Shown here: one piece after another, positions 23,956 to 32,729 of the stretch | How positions within the stretch are numbered: the stretch's first letter is position 1 | Layout of the letters: each line of letters opens with the position of its first letter | Assembly: GCF_025913575.1 (NCBI RefSeq) | Contig: NZ_CP109785.1 | Location: 1,984,001-2,048,000 of the forward strand | Source: Halocatena marina | GTDB lineage: Archaea > Halobacteriota > Halobacteria > Halobacteriales > Haloarculaceae | Direction of reading: 5' to 3' | Length of the DNA stretch: 64,000 bases | Position numbers and translations under genes: made by a program | The notes under the pieces: model-generated | Told to the model about the DNA's origin: nothing | The model's database searches: none | Seen by the model: the letters and a program-made list of their open reading frames with translations, nothing else

Positions 23956-25269
23956 CTACCCCCAGTTGTGCAGTGCATCTTCGAAAATCGCGTGCACGTC
24001 TTCAGTTGTGACCGGGCGCGGATTACACCGAAGCAGCCGTTGTTGGGTCTTTGTGGTTTGGTTTGCGAGCCACTCAAGATCGTCTTCTGTGATATCCGCG
24101 AGTTCAGAGAGACCACTCGGAAGAACGTTTAGATCGCGTTGGAGACGGATATACTCCGATTTCGCCTCGTTTGCTGCGGCACGAGTGCTCATTCCGGTGG
24201 TATCGACACCGAGCATTTTGGCGATTCGTGCGAACCGCTCGGGATCGCTCGCAGCGTTGTAGCCGAGCGTGCTCGCCGGTGTGAGAACCGCAATGGTTTC
24301 GCCGTGGTAGGTGTGGTATCGATTTCCGACAGGGTAGGCCATCGCGTGACAGAGGCTCGCACCAGCGGTGAGTCCCGCGATGGCACCGAACAACGCGCCT
24401 TGGAGCATCGCCGAGCGAGCAGCAATGTCATCACCGTTGTTCACTACACAACGGACATTACCAGCTAAGAGGTCGATAGCCTTCTCGCTGAAAGCTTCGG
24501 TCACGGGTGTCCGTCCGGCGTACGTCGGCCGTGATGCTGGATCGCTCGCCCGAAGCAAGGAGTCGTACTCGTGGGTCGTGTACCCCTCGATGGCGTGGCC
24601 GAGCGCATCCATCGCTGTCTTTGCGGTCATGGCTGGCGGGAGCGTCGTCGTAAACGTCGGATCGAGCACTGCAGCGTCAGCGCGAACGTGATTGCTCGAA
24701 ATTCCCTCTTTGATACTTTTTTCCTCAACCGAGAGGATCGTCACCGGAGAGATTTCGGCACCCGTTCCCGCAGTAGTTGGCATGAGGACGAGCGGAATGG
24801 CCGATTCGGTGAGTGTCTCACCATTCCCAGTGGGTTCGGCGATGTAATCGATGAGTTCCCCGCCGTTTTCGATCACTGCTCGTGTCGCTTTCGCGGTGTC
24901 CATGCAGCTTCCACCACCGAAACCAACGTAGAAGTCGTATCCTTCCGATCCCTGCTCGTCGCGGACGAACGAGAGACACTCTCCAACAGCCGCCAGAGAC
25001 GGCTCGCGCTCGCAGTCGTCGTACACATCGACTGCAAACCCAGCATCAGTGAGTGCTCGGTCGACGCGATCGACGTGGCCGAGTTCAACCAGTCGTTCGT
25101 CGGTGATGATCAGGCCGTGGGCATCCGCTTCGACGCCGAGATCGTGGAGCTGGAATCCGAGTTCCTCGACAGCATTCCGACCGAATCGGATCTCGGGAAG
25201 TTGGAGGTGCCAGACTGTCTCGGGGGAAAGCTCGTGCTCCGGTGCGGAGACAGAACGCTCGTAGCTCAT
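23956..25269 (-). CDS. Iron-containing (type III) alcohol dehydrogenase
   Basis: A 437-residue Fe-ADH of the cytoplasm. The NAD-binding glycine run is YVGFGGGSCMDTAK (about 111-124), followed by MPTTAGTGAEISPV and the metal ligands in DALGHAIEGY and SLCHAMAYPVGN with YHTYHGE. The start at 25269 overlaps the lactonase TGA (ATGA), so it is the second gene of a coupled pair. In Agrobacterium the lactonase BlcC is encoded with a type III dehydrogenase (BlcB) that oxidises 4-hydroxybutyrate. The same role is plausible here, but the sequence alone does not fix the substrate. Confidence 0.9.
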   Translation of the reverse strand: MSYERSVSAPEHELSPETVWHLQLPEIRFGRNAVEELGFQLHDLGVEADAHGLIITDERLVELGHVDRVDRALTDAGFAVDVYDDCEREPSLAAVGECLSFVRDEQGSEGYDFYVGFGGGSCMDTAKATRAVIENGGELIDYIAEPTGNGETLTESAIPLVLMPTTAGTGAEISPVTILSVEEKSIKEGISSNHVRADAAVLDPTFTTTLPPAMTAKTAMDALGHAIEGYTTHEYDSLLRASDPASRPTYAGRTPVTEAFSEKAIDLLAGNVRCVVNNGDDIAARSAMLQGALFGAIAGLTAGASLCHAMAYPVGNRYHTYHGETIAVLTPASTLGYNAASDPERFARIAKMLGVDTTGMSTRAAANEAKSEYIRLQRDLNVLPSGLSELADITEDDLEWLANQTTKTQQRLLRCNPRPVTTEDVHAIFEDALHNWG

Positions 25270-26069
25270 CGTCTCCACCCGTCTTTGATTTCCGCGAACT
25301 GTTCTGGGTCGTGACCGTAGACGATTTCAGCGTCGTGTCGGCGTTCGAGTTCTTTGAGCAGATTTAGACTCTGGAACCAGTGACGGTGGCTCCAGAGCAG
25401 TCCGGCACCCAATGGCGTCTCATCCACGTAATTTTCGGTTTGATAGAGTTCGTCGCCAGCGAAGACCACTGACTCATCCGGAAGGTGCACCATCGTTCCT
25501 GTCAGCCCCGGCGTGTGTCCGGGCAAGCGAATGAACTCCACTCCTTCGAAGTGAGTCTCTCGATCACGGTGAAGCACTGTCCAATTGAGATCGTGGTCGA
25601 AATCATCGAGAACGTAGGCCGCCGATCCCTCGTCTGATTTCGTACTGTAGTAGGCGAATTTGAGTTCCTCCTCGTGGACGAAGATTGGTGTGTCTGTTCC
25701 GTCGAAGAACTCCAAGCCACCGGCGTGATCAAGATGCAGGTGACTCTGGAAAACGTAGTCAATTTCCTCGATGGAATAACCAGCCTCCTCTAAATCGTCG
25801 TCAAGACGGTGTTCGTGGGCATCGTACGGATAGAACGCTTGCACGAGTCCCTCAGGCCAGTGGCCGTTGGCAGCGTCGTGATGAGACCCAGTGTCCCAAA
25901 GAATGATTCCCTCTGGATGGTTGATCACGAAATTCGGAACGGGAATTTTGACGTACTCCGTGTCGGGGTTTGGAGTGTCGTGGGAGCCAAGCGTGTTTCC
26001 CTCGATCAGATAATTCAAATCACACTCTAATCCACCACGATCGATAACATCAATGGTAGCATCTACCAT
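25266..26069 (-). CDS. Metallo-beta-lactamase-fold lactonase (AttM/AiiB/BlcC-like)
   Basis: A 267-residue hydrolase with the two-metal motif HLHLDH at 110-115, the further ligands His185 (LPGHTPG), Asp205 (FAGDE) and His253 (YGHDPEQF), and the length and N-terminus of N-acyl-homoserine-lactone/gamma-butyrolactone lactonases. It would open a lactone ring, giving a hydroxy acid, and no signal peptide is visible. The coupled iron alcohol dehydrogenase could oxidise the product. This argues for lactone catabolism rather than signal quenching. It is the first gene of the pair; its promoter lies in the A/T-rich spacer upstream. Confidence 0.85.
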   Translation of the reverse strand: MVDATIDVIDRGGLECDLNYLIEGNTLGSHDTPNPDTEYVKIPVPNFVINHPEGIILWDTGSHHDAANGHWPEGLVQAFYPYDAHEHRLDDDLEEAGYSIEEIDYVFQSHLHLDHAGGLEFFDGTDTPIFVHEEELKFAYYSTKSDEGSAAYVLDDFDHDLNWTVLHRDRETHFEGVEFIRLPGHTPGLTGTMVHLPDESVVFAGDELYQTENYVDETPLGAGLLWSHRHWFQSLNLLKELERRHDAEIVYGHDPEQFAEIKDGWRR

Positions 26070-26797
26070 GATAATAAATCGGCTAAATTGTACATCATTT
26101 TTTGGGTCCCATCTATCTCACAGGCATGAGGTTATTGTAAATATCAAATGAAGTGCTCTGTACGCCCGATCGTGTTCATATACTGTTAATTCTGTGGATT
26201 CTAATACGACAATCAGGGGATTTAATCACTGTGATAAAACAATATACTTCTGTGTTTTATCTACATTCAATATTTGTTTCTCATTCAGTTCGAGATGAGC
26301 TACTATCTTCATTGAAGCGCTGTGCTATACCGTCAATCCTACAGTGAGCAGATTAGTATCGAGACTGCACTACATCTTGTGTTTGCGATATCGAATGATG
26401 CCCGCACAGTCGATCAAAAATGGATCATCAGTAGCTTCCGTCAGTCCACTCAATTGGAGGATGCCGACGGTTTCGGACGTTGAATTTCGGATACTCATTC
26501 ATGAACAGCCAATCCTCTCGCCGATAATGAAAACGAAATGAATGTATCCTGCCCGTTCTTCGAGAGTAATATTGAGTGTTTAATTTTGATTCAGTTTTTG
26601 CCTATAATTTGGTAGTTCTGCCAGCGATAAATATCAAATATCTGTCTACAGTTCGTGGCTGATCTAAGATCGAAGCATCATGAATGTGATAGACCATTTC
26701 TCGGAATTGTCGGGCCGTATCAGACGCGAATGTTTCTCACTTCCGTCGACGGGTCAATCACGCCGGATGACGACGCACTCACTCAGGGCAGAACATC
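26070..26797. other. A/T-rich spacer without convincing genes
   Basis: About 730 bases between the lactonase start and the acyl-CoA ligase stop. It carries the lactonase promoter (runs such as gataataaat near 26070). I see only short frames without family features, including a 42-codon minus-strand frame at 26370-26498. No RNA gene or repeat was recognised. Confidence 0.55.
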
Positions 26798-28456
26798 CTA
26801 TTCGCTTTCACGAGCTGACTCTTCAGGAGCTTTCCCTTCGACGAGAGAGCTGTCGTTGTACTCTTCGCGGAGGTCCTTTTTCGAGAACTTTCCGGTGGCG
26901 GTTTTCGGAACCTCATCGATGAAGAGGATCTCATCCGGGAGCCACCACTTCGGATAATCCTCACCGAGTAGTTCTAGCAGTTCTTCGGTGATCGACTCTT
27001 CATCAGTGTTGTCCGTTGGAACGACGAACGCAACCGGACGCTCTTGCCAGCGATCGTGGGGAACGCCGATTACCGTAGCCTCGGCAACACCGGTGTGAGC
27101 CATCAGTGCGTTCTCAAGTTCGACGCTCGAAATCCACTCGCCGCCCGATTTGATCACGTCTTTCGTCCGATCGACGATTGTGATGTAGCCGTCGGAATCG
27201 ACCGAGACAACATCACCAGTTTTCAGCCAGCCGTCTTCGAAGTCCTCCTCGTTTGCCTCTGGACGCTCGAAGTACTCGGTCGTGATCCACGGTCCACGAA
27301 CCCACAGTTCACCGAAGTCGTCGCCGTTCCACGGCACCTCTTCTCCGTTCTCATCGATTACGCGGAATTCGACACCGGGAACCATCAATCCCTGCTTGCC
27401 CTGTTTTTCGTGCTGCCGGTCGGGGCTCCAATCCTCCATCTCTGGTTTGAGTCGCGCCACCGATCCGATGGGGGACATCTCGGTCATTCCCCACGCGTGG
27501 AGAACGTCGACGCCGAGATCATCAAACTTCTTGATAACCGATTTTGGTGCGGCACTTCCACCGATGACGATCTCTTCGAGTGATGAGAGATCGACCGTAT
27601 TGTCCTCCATGTATTCGAGCAGTCCAAGCCAGACGGTGGGGACGCCCGCCGTAATCGTGACACGCTCTTCTTCGATGAGCTGAGCGATATCCTCCGGGGT
27701 GGGCGACGGTCCTGGGTAGACGTGCTTTGCCCCGGCAGCAGTCGCCGAAAAGGGCATTCCCCACGCGTTGACGTGGAACATCGGCACGACGGGCATCACG
27801 ACATCACTGTCGTCGATACCGAGACCTTGGGGTGTCAGCGTCGCCATCGTGTGTGTCCAGAGCATTTGCTGGGTGTACTCGACACCTTTTGGCTTTCCGG
27901 TCGTTCCAGAGGTGTAACACAATCCCGCAGATTTCTCTTCTGAGAGTGATGGCCAGTCGTATTCGGTCGCATGCCCCTCAATGAATGACTCGTAGTCGAC
28001 GGCGTTGAGGGTAGTTTCGGGGACAGCATCCCCCATTACGACGAACTGTTCGACTGAGGAAAACGCGTCCGCATCGTGCGAACTCTCGAGTTTCCCGAGA
28101 AGGGACGGATCGACGAACAACAGTTCGTCGACTGCGTTCTCGACGATGTACTGAATGTGCTCATCGGGCAACAAGGGGTTGATAGTGTGGAGTTGCCTGC
28201 CAGAACTGGGAATACTGAAGTATGTCTCGAAGTGACGCGCATGATTCCAGCAGAACGTCCCGACGCGAGCATCCGATGTGATATCGGCATCTTCGAGCGC
28301 GTTCGCTAGTTGTGCGACTCGCTTTCCGTAGTCAGTATAGTCGTAGCGTTTGATACCATCAGCCGTTCGCGAGACGATCTCAGTGTCTGGGTATAATCGT
28401 TCTGTGCGCCAGAGAAACGGCCGAAGCGTCTGATCAGTACCTCCCGGCATATTCAT
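26798..28456 (-). CDS. Acyl-CoA synthetase (AMP-forming, fatty-acid type)
   Basis: A 552-residue ligase of the ANL superfamily that activates a carboxylic acid with ATP and CoA. The AMP loop YTSGTTGKPKGV is near 191-202, the adenine-binding motif AWGMTEMSP near 315-323, the WLKTGD hinge near 416-421, and the catalytic Lys region TATGKFSKKDLREEY near 520-535. Length and motifs fit medium/long-chain fatty-acid ligases. Two ATGs (28456 and 28450) are possible. It lies 97 bases downstream of the GMC dehydrogenase gene, on the same strand. The acid made by that system or by beta-oxidation could be the substrate. Confidence 0.9.
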   Translation of the reverse strand: MNMPGGTDQTLRPFLWRTERLYPDTEIVSRTADGIKRYDYTDYGKRVAQLANALEDADITSDARVGTFCWNHARHFETYFSIPSSGRQLHTINPLLPDEHIQYIVENAVDELLFVDPSLLGKLESSHDADAFSSVEQFVVMGDAVPETTLNAVDYESFIEGHATEYDWPSLSEEKSAGLCYTSGTTGKPKGVEYTQQMLWTHTMATLTPQGLGIDDSDVVMPVVPMFHVNAWGMPFSATAAGAKHVYPGPSPTPEDIAQLIEEERVTITAGVPTVWLGLLEYMEDNTVDLSSLEEIVIGGSAAPKSVIKKFDDLGVDVLHAWGMTEMSPIGSVARLKPEMEDWSPDRQHEKQGKQGLMVPGVEFRVIDENGEEVPWNGDDFGELWVRGPWITTEYFERPEANEEDFEDGWLKTGDVVSVDSDGYITIVDRTKDVIKSGGEWISSVELENALMAHTGVAEATVIGVPHDRWQERPVAFVVPTDNTDEESITEELLELLGEDYPKWWLPDEILFIDEVPKTATGKFSKKDLREEYNDSSLVEGKAPEESARESE

Positions 28457-28553
28457 TCGGTGTTGCTAATCGGTAATGACTCTTTTCGTTGAATCTGATT
28501 GAATTGGAGACATGATTCCATCGATACCCTGTCTCAAAACCGCTGTAGGGAGA

Positions 28554-30290
28554 TTAGAAGTAGAGTTCGCTGATTCGATCTGCTGTCCGGAGTGCAAGCG
28601 CCTGCCCGCTGTTCGTGGGGTTCGGCCCACCGAGTCCGTTTGCCAAGGCCGAGTGATCCGCGATGAATAGCCGATCGACGTTGTAGGCTTCGGCGTTCTC
28701 GTCGAGAACGCGGCCCATTCCCATCGATGACTGCATGTGTAACAAGAGCGGCGGCCAATCACATCGGTGGACGTACTCCGCGCCCGCTTCCTTGTGAATG
28801 CGTGCGGCGATACGCGAGAGTTCATCACGTTTCGCGTCGTCGTCAGGATGCGGTGTCCACTTGACTTTGGGAACTGGACCATGCTCGTCGCTGAACGTGT
28901 CGTCGAGTTCGACCCCGTTGTTCTGTCGTGGCAGATCGTCCGTGAGTATCAAGATGGACTTCGTCCGGCGGTAGTCCGCCATTTTCCGTTTGAGCTCTTT
29001 TCCGACAACGTAGCCACGGCCGTCCCACGGCTCGTCCGGATCAACCTCGGTATCGAAGCTATAACCGGCCTGACTGAACAGGAAATTACCGAACGAGACC
29101 AGCCCGGGTGACATACCAATGTCTTCCATCCCCCCGATACCGGGCTTGTCGAACCGAGCAGCAGAGTTCTGTCCGACGAACGGGTCGATCGTCGACACTC
29201 CTGTGATCTCTTCGAGCGTCTCTTCTGGATACACACCGACGATCCAGTCGAACCAGTGTGTTGTGAGTCCTTTACCGACCCACCCGTCGTTAGGCAGATC
29301 AGAGTTGAGCCAGAGTCTGGGCGATTCAATACAGCCGGCGGCGAGGACGACGACATCAGCAGAGATGGTTCCGGTCTTTCCGGCCCACGTATCGCGGAAC
29401 TCGACGCCGGTTGCTTCCATCGCGCCCCACCCTTCGGTCGCGTTGATGTTCGTAACGAATGTGTTCGGTCGGATGGCGACGTTTCCGAGGTTGGGATCGT
29501 TGTTGACATCGAGCGCTCGAGGAACCCAACTCACGTTGCTCGATTTGCGTGCCTTCTCGCGGACCGGAGCGTCCTTCGGTGTTGGACCTCCTTGGAAGTG
29601 ATTACCGACGAGTGAGTCTCCTCGGAATCCGTCGTCGTAGCTGAACGATCCGTCGTAGTCAGCATCGAGATACTCTGGTGGACACGCAATGGCGTTGGGC
29701 TGGGGTCGATAGCCCGTCTCGGTGACGTTGAGATTATCGAGCAGATCGTAGCCAGCGCGCTTTGCCCCCTCAAAGAACAACTGCTCTTTGGCTGTCGCAG
29801 GAGCCTGTTGGACGTGCGTAACCTGCTCGTTGAGCTTGTAGTACGGAACGAGATCTTCGTAGTCGATGGGCCAGTGGGGCTGTTCATCGACAGCGTACGG
29901 ATAGGCACGGGGGTGGTTGGCGAAGTAGTGAATCGAGGTACCACCGACGGCCGAGATCTGCCAAAGGAATGCGTTTTGATGGAGGTCACGGAACCACGGT
30001 GCCCGTGAGTGATCGGCTGGACCGACACGGAGGTATCCGGCTGTTGGGTCGTTGGCATCTGCCTCGCGTGCTGAGTACTGTTCGTCGAGCAGTTTTCCAT
30101 CGAGATCATCCGGATCCGAGCTCTCTGAACCTCCTACCTCGACGTGCGGGTTGGGCCACTCTTTGTTGCCGTGCCACGGACCAGCCTCAAGGATGAGGAC
30201 GTCGAGACCGTGTTTACGAGCGAGTCGTGACGCACAGGCCGGACCATCAGCACCAGCGCCGATAATAACGACATCTGGATCAGTCATCAT
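28554..30290 (-). CDS. GMC-family flavin oxidoreductase
   Basis: A 578-residue FAD enzyme of the glucose-methanol-choline family. The dinucleotide motif GAGADGPACASRL is at about 11-23, followed by LILEAGPW. The C-terminal GMC block holds the conserved His and Asn (HMQSSMGMG, and GPNPTNSGQALALRTADRI at the end). Its ATG overlaps the TGA of the Tat-exported partner upstream (ATGA). It has no signal of its own, so it may be exported as a complex with that partner, as known for gluconate/fructose-type dehydrogenases. The substrate is a sugar, polyol or other alcohol; it is not determined. Confidence 0.9.
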   Translation of the reverse strand: MMTDPDVVIIGAGADGPACASRLARKHGLDVLILEAGPWHGNKEWPNPHVEVGGSESSDPDDLDGKLLDEQYSAREADANDPTAGYLRVGPADHSRAPWFRDLHQNAFLWQISAVGGTSIHYFANHPRAYPYAVDEQPHWPIDYEDLVPYYKLNEQVTHVQQAPATAKEQLFFEGAKRAGYDLLDNLNVTETGYRPQPNAIACPPEYLDADYDGSFSYDDGFRGDSLVGNHFQGGPTPKDAPVREKARKSSNVSWVPRALDVNNDPNLGNVAIRPNTFVTNINATEGWGAMEATGVEFRDTWAGKTGTISADVVVLAAGCIESPRLWLNSDLPNDGWVGKGLTTHWFDWIVGVYPEETLEEITGVSTIDPFVGQNSAARFDKPGIGGMEDIGMSPGLVSFGNFLFSQAGYSFDTEVDPDEPWDGRGYVVGKELKRKMADYRRTKSILILTDDLPRQNNGVELDDTFSDEHGPVPKVKWTPHPDDDAKRDELSRIAARIHKEAGAEYVHRCDWPPLLLHMQSSMGMGRVLDENAEAYNVDRLFIADHSALANGLGGPNPTNSGQALALRTADRISELYF

Positions 30291-31426
30291 GCGCCACCAC
30301 CCCCACTTTCAACGACATCATCACCCATCAGATTGTTCGGGAGATTTAGGTTCCCTACCGTGGGGTCTTTGAATCCGTTCGGAAGTACGTGCTCCCAGTC
30401 GGCTGCGTACCCGGACGCTGGACCTGGGTATCCTGTCTGCTTGCGGCTCTGAACCTCACCAGCAGGCGTGATCAATTCTCGCTCGCTTGGTGTCTCCGTC
30501 TTCGTCTCACCATATCCCGACCATTCGGTGTAATATCCGAATCCGTGGAGTCCGTTGACTGCCATCACGACGTATTTCAAGATTCCAACCACAGGGAGGA
30601 GCGGGGACAAGAGCACGTCAAGCCGATCGATGGTCCCCTGCTGGACGATCGTCCAGAGACACCGTAGCCGATCTTCTCTGGAGAGTCGAACGAATGTTCC
30701 GCCGCCAGCGAACTGCTCGTCGATGGGCGAAAGCGGATCGTGATTCTTCCCGAGAGCAATGAACTCGGCTGCCACGATATCGAATGTGAGTGCAAACACC
30801 GATGCGTACGGATAGTTTTTAAGGACCTTGTGCGACGTTTCGTTCCCCGTCTCGATAAGGAGGTCGAACGTTGCCGGGCCAGACGCGTTCGAGGGCACGT
30901 CGTCAGCAAGCGTAATATCGAGTTTGTCGACGGCACCGAAGTCAAGGAGTTCCTCAATAACTCCGAGATCAGAGAGGGAGTTGAACAAATTAATATCGAG
31001 GAGTTGGTTCAACGCATCCAGATCAGACACCGCTCCAACCGTATCAAGGCCAATCTCGAACAGGTCCAAAGACATCGCTTCGTTCGACGATGAGAGCAAA
31101 CCACCTGTGAGTGGCGTTTTGAGTGTCTCTAACCGAATTTCCTGAAAGTGGTTGAAGTCCCAGATAATGAATTTCTCAAGTTCGATATCGAGACCACCAG
31201 GAACATGCTCCGGACCGAGTTCGTCTTCGAGCTCTGGTGTGCGAGGAACTACTGCATCGACAATTGCACGATACGTATCACGGGTATGGGGATCAGTTGG
31301 GAGCGGATTCTCTAATACTTCTTCTGCCCGCGCTACCGTCGCGTTCGACATCGATAAGGCAGTAAGGCCACCGATTCCTTTCATGACGCCTCTTCGAGAG
31401 ACGGGCGAATCTGTTGGGTTTTTCAT
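30287..31426 (-). CDS. Tat-exported small subunit, gluconate 2-dehydrogenase subunit 3-like
   Basis: A 379-residue protein with a twin-arginine signal (SRRGVMKGIGG, Arg at 11-12, then a hydrophobic stretch to about residue 32). The mature start TRDTYRAIVDAVVPRTPEL is typical of the gluconate 2-dehydrogenase subunit 3 family, which accompanies GMC flavoproteins and carries them through the Tat pore. It is longer than bacterial members (usually about 200 residues), with a central insert. It is translationally coupled to the GMC gene downstream. It is expected outside the membrane, bound to the GMC subunit. Confidence 0.82.
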   Translation of the reverse strand: MKNPTDSPVSRRGVMKGIGGLTALSMSNATVARAEEVLENPLPTDPHTRDTYRAIVDAVVPRTPELEDELGPEHVPGGLDIELEKFIIWDFNHFQEIRLETLKTPLTGGLLSSSNEAMSLDLFEIGLDTVGAVSDLDALNQLLDINLFNSLSDLGVIEELLDFGAVDKLDITLADDVPSNASGPATFDLLIETGNETSHKVLKNYPYASVFALTFDIVAAEFIALGKNHDPLSPIDEQFAGGGTFVRLSREDRLRCLWTIVQQGTIDRLDVLLSPLLPVVGILKYVVMAVNGLHGFGYYTEWSGYGETKTETPSERELITPAGEVQSRKQTGYPGPASGYAADWEHVLPNGFKDPTVGNLNLPNNLMGDDVVESGGGGA

Positions 31427-31742
31427 GATGCTTCAAATAGATCGTACTCCCCCTCCCAGAGATTCGAGAATAAGTCTACTGCAGGGAATACGTAGTAGTT
31501 TATATAATAACAAATATAAACAGCCACACATGTTTGATAAAACATAACATATAGTTAGACCACATATATTTCTGATCTGAAGAGGTATTGAGATCAGTTG
31601 TCCTATATCGGTTTCTAGATAGTATTGATAGACATACAGCTTTCCGTGCTCAATGTGAGCCATTCCTAGTAACTATTCGATACATCAGTTTGCATCCCAC
31701 ATTATCGAACGACCTAAATGTCTCATCGTGGAACGCGTAGAT

Positions 31743-32519
31743 ATGAGTGATCCCGATGTCCCAATAAATTCAGTGAAGCGTTCGTACGACGTTATCGATG
31801 AGATTCGTGAACGAGAGCAAGTTGGCGTCACAGAGCTAGCTGAGGCATTGGAGATACCAAAAAGCACGCTCCACAATCATCTCCAGACGCTTGAGCAGTT
31901 GGGCTACCTCGTTCAACAAGAGGAGAAGTACCGACTCAGCACCAAATTTCTTCACCTCGGCCGCGAGGCACGCAACAGCCACGAGGTATTTCTCTACGGG
32001 CGAGAGAAGGTCAAGCGCCTCGGTGAGCAATCAGATGCCTACTGCCAGTTGGTCTGTGAGGAGAATGGAAGAGGAACGATTCTTTTAGCGACACGGTGGC
32101 AGTACGAGGACCTTCCCCCAACTGCAAAGCACGTCTACCCGATGCACGAATATCTCCATACAAATGCTCCAGGGAAGGCAATTCTCGCACAGTTTCCTGA
32201 GAAACGAATTGAAGAAATCATCAATCGTCACGGCCTGCCAGAAAACACAGATCAAACGATAACAGGCAAAGACGAGCTTTACAGGGCGCTAAGATCGGTT
32301 CGAGAACAGGGGTATGCAATCGACCGAGGGGAAATGATCGATGGGGTGGCTGGTGTCGGAGCCTCCATCGCGACGACAGACACCGTGTATGGAGCAATAG
32401 CCGCTTATGGTCCAATCAACGAGATACAACCGAACATCGAGAGCGAAATACTGCCAACTCTCGTTAAAGAGCAGGCACAAGCCGTTCGTGACGACATCGT
32501 GTTCGACAGTCTCGGTTGA
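31743..32519 (+). CDS. IclR-family transcriptional regulator
   Basis: A 258-residue regulator. The N-terminal winged helix is at about 10-65 (GVTELAEALEIPKSTLHNHL is the recognition helix region). The IclR effector domain is at about 80-255, with HEYLHTNAPGKAILAQFP and YAIDRGEMIDGVAGVGA. It is divergent from the Tat/GMC operon (spacer about 316 bases) and upstream of an acyl-CoA ligase, so these are likely targets. The start at 31743 is preferred to the GTG at 31728 because it fits the family length. Confidence 0.9.
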   Translation: MSDPDVPINSVKRSYDVIDEIREREQVGVTELAEALEIPKSTLHNHLQTLEQLGYLVQQEEKYRLSTKFLHLGREARNSHEVFLYGREKVKRLGEQSDAYCQLVCEENGRGTILLATRWQYEDLPPTAKHVYPMHEYLHTNAPGKAILAQFPEKRIEEIINRHGLPENTDQTITGKDELYRALRSVREQGYAIDRGEMIDGVAGVGASIATTDTVYGAIAAYGPINEIQPNIESEILPTLVKEQAQAVRDDIVFDSLG

Positions 32520-32729
32520 ATACGTTGATCACGAAACAGGCACGCGCTGTGTTCGATACTGTGGGACAAAGCGGTGATTGTGTTCGTATTCAGATCGCTC
32601 TCACCGTCGTCTCAGTGCTACCAGAACGAAATAGAATGGAGGGCGACACACCAGAGATAGCTTTTTTTGAGGAACTACATATCACCTAGATTGGGAAAGT
32701 AGGATAGTGTGAGGGAAAGACCGTTTCGC

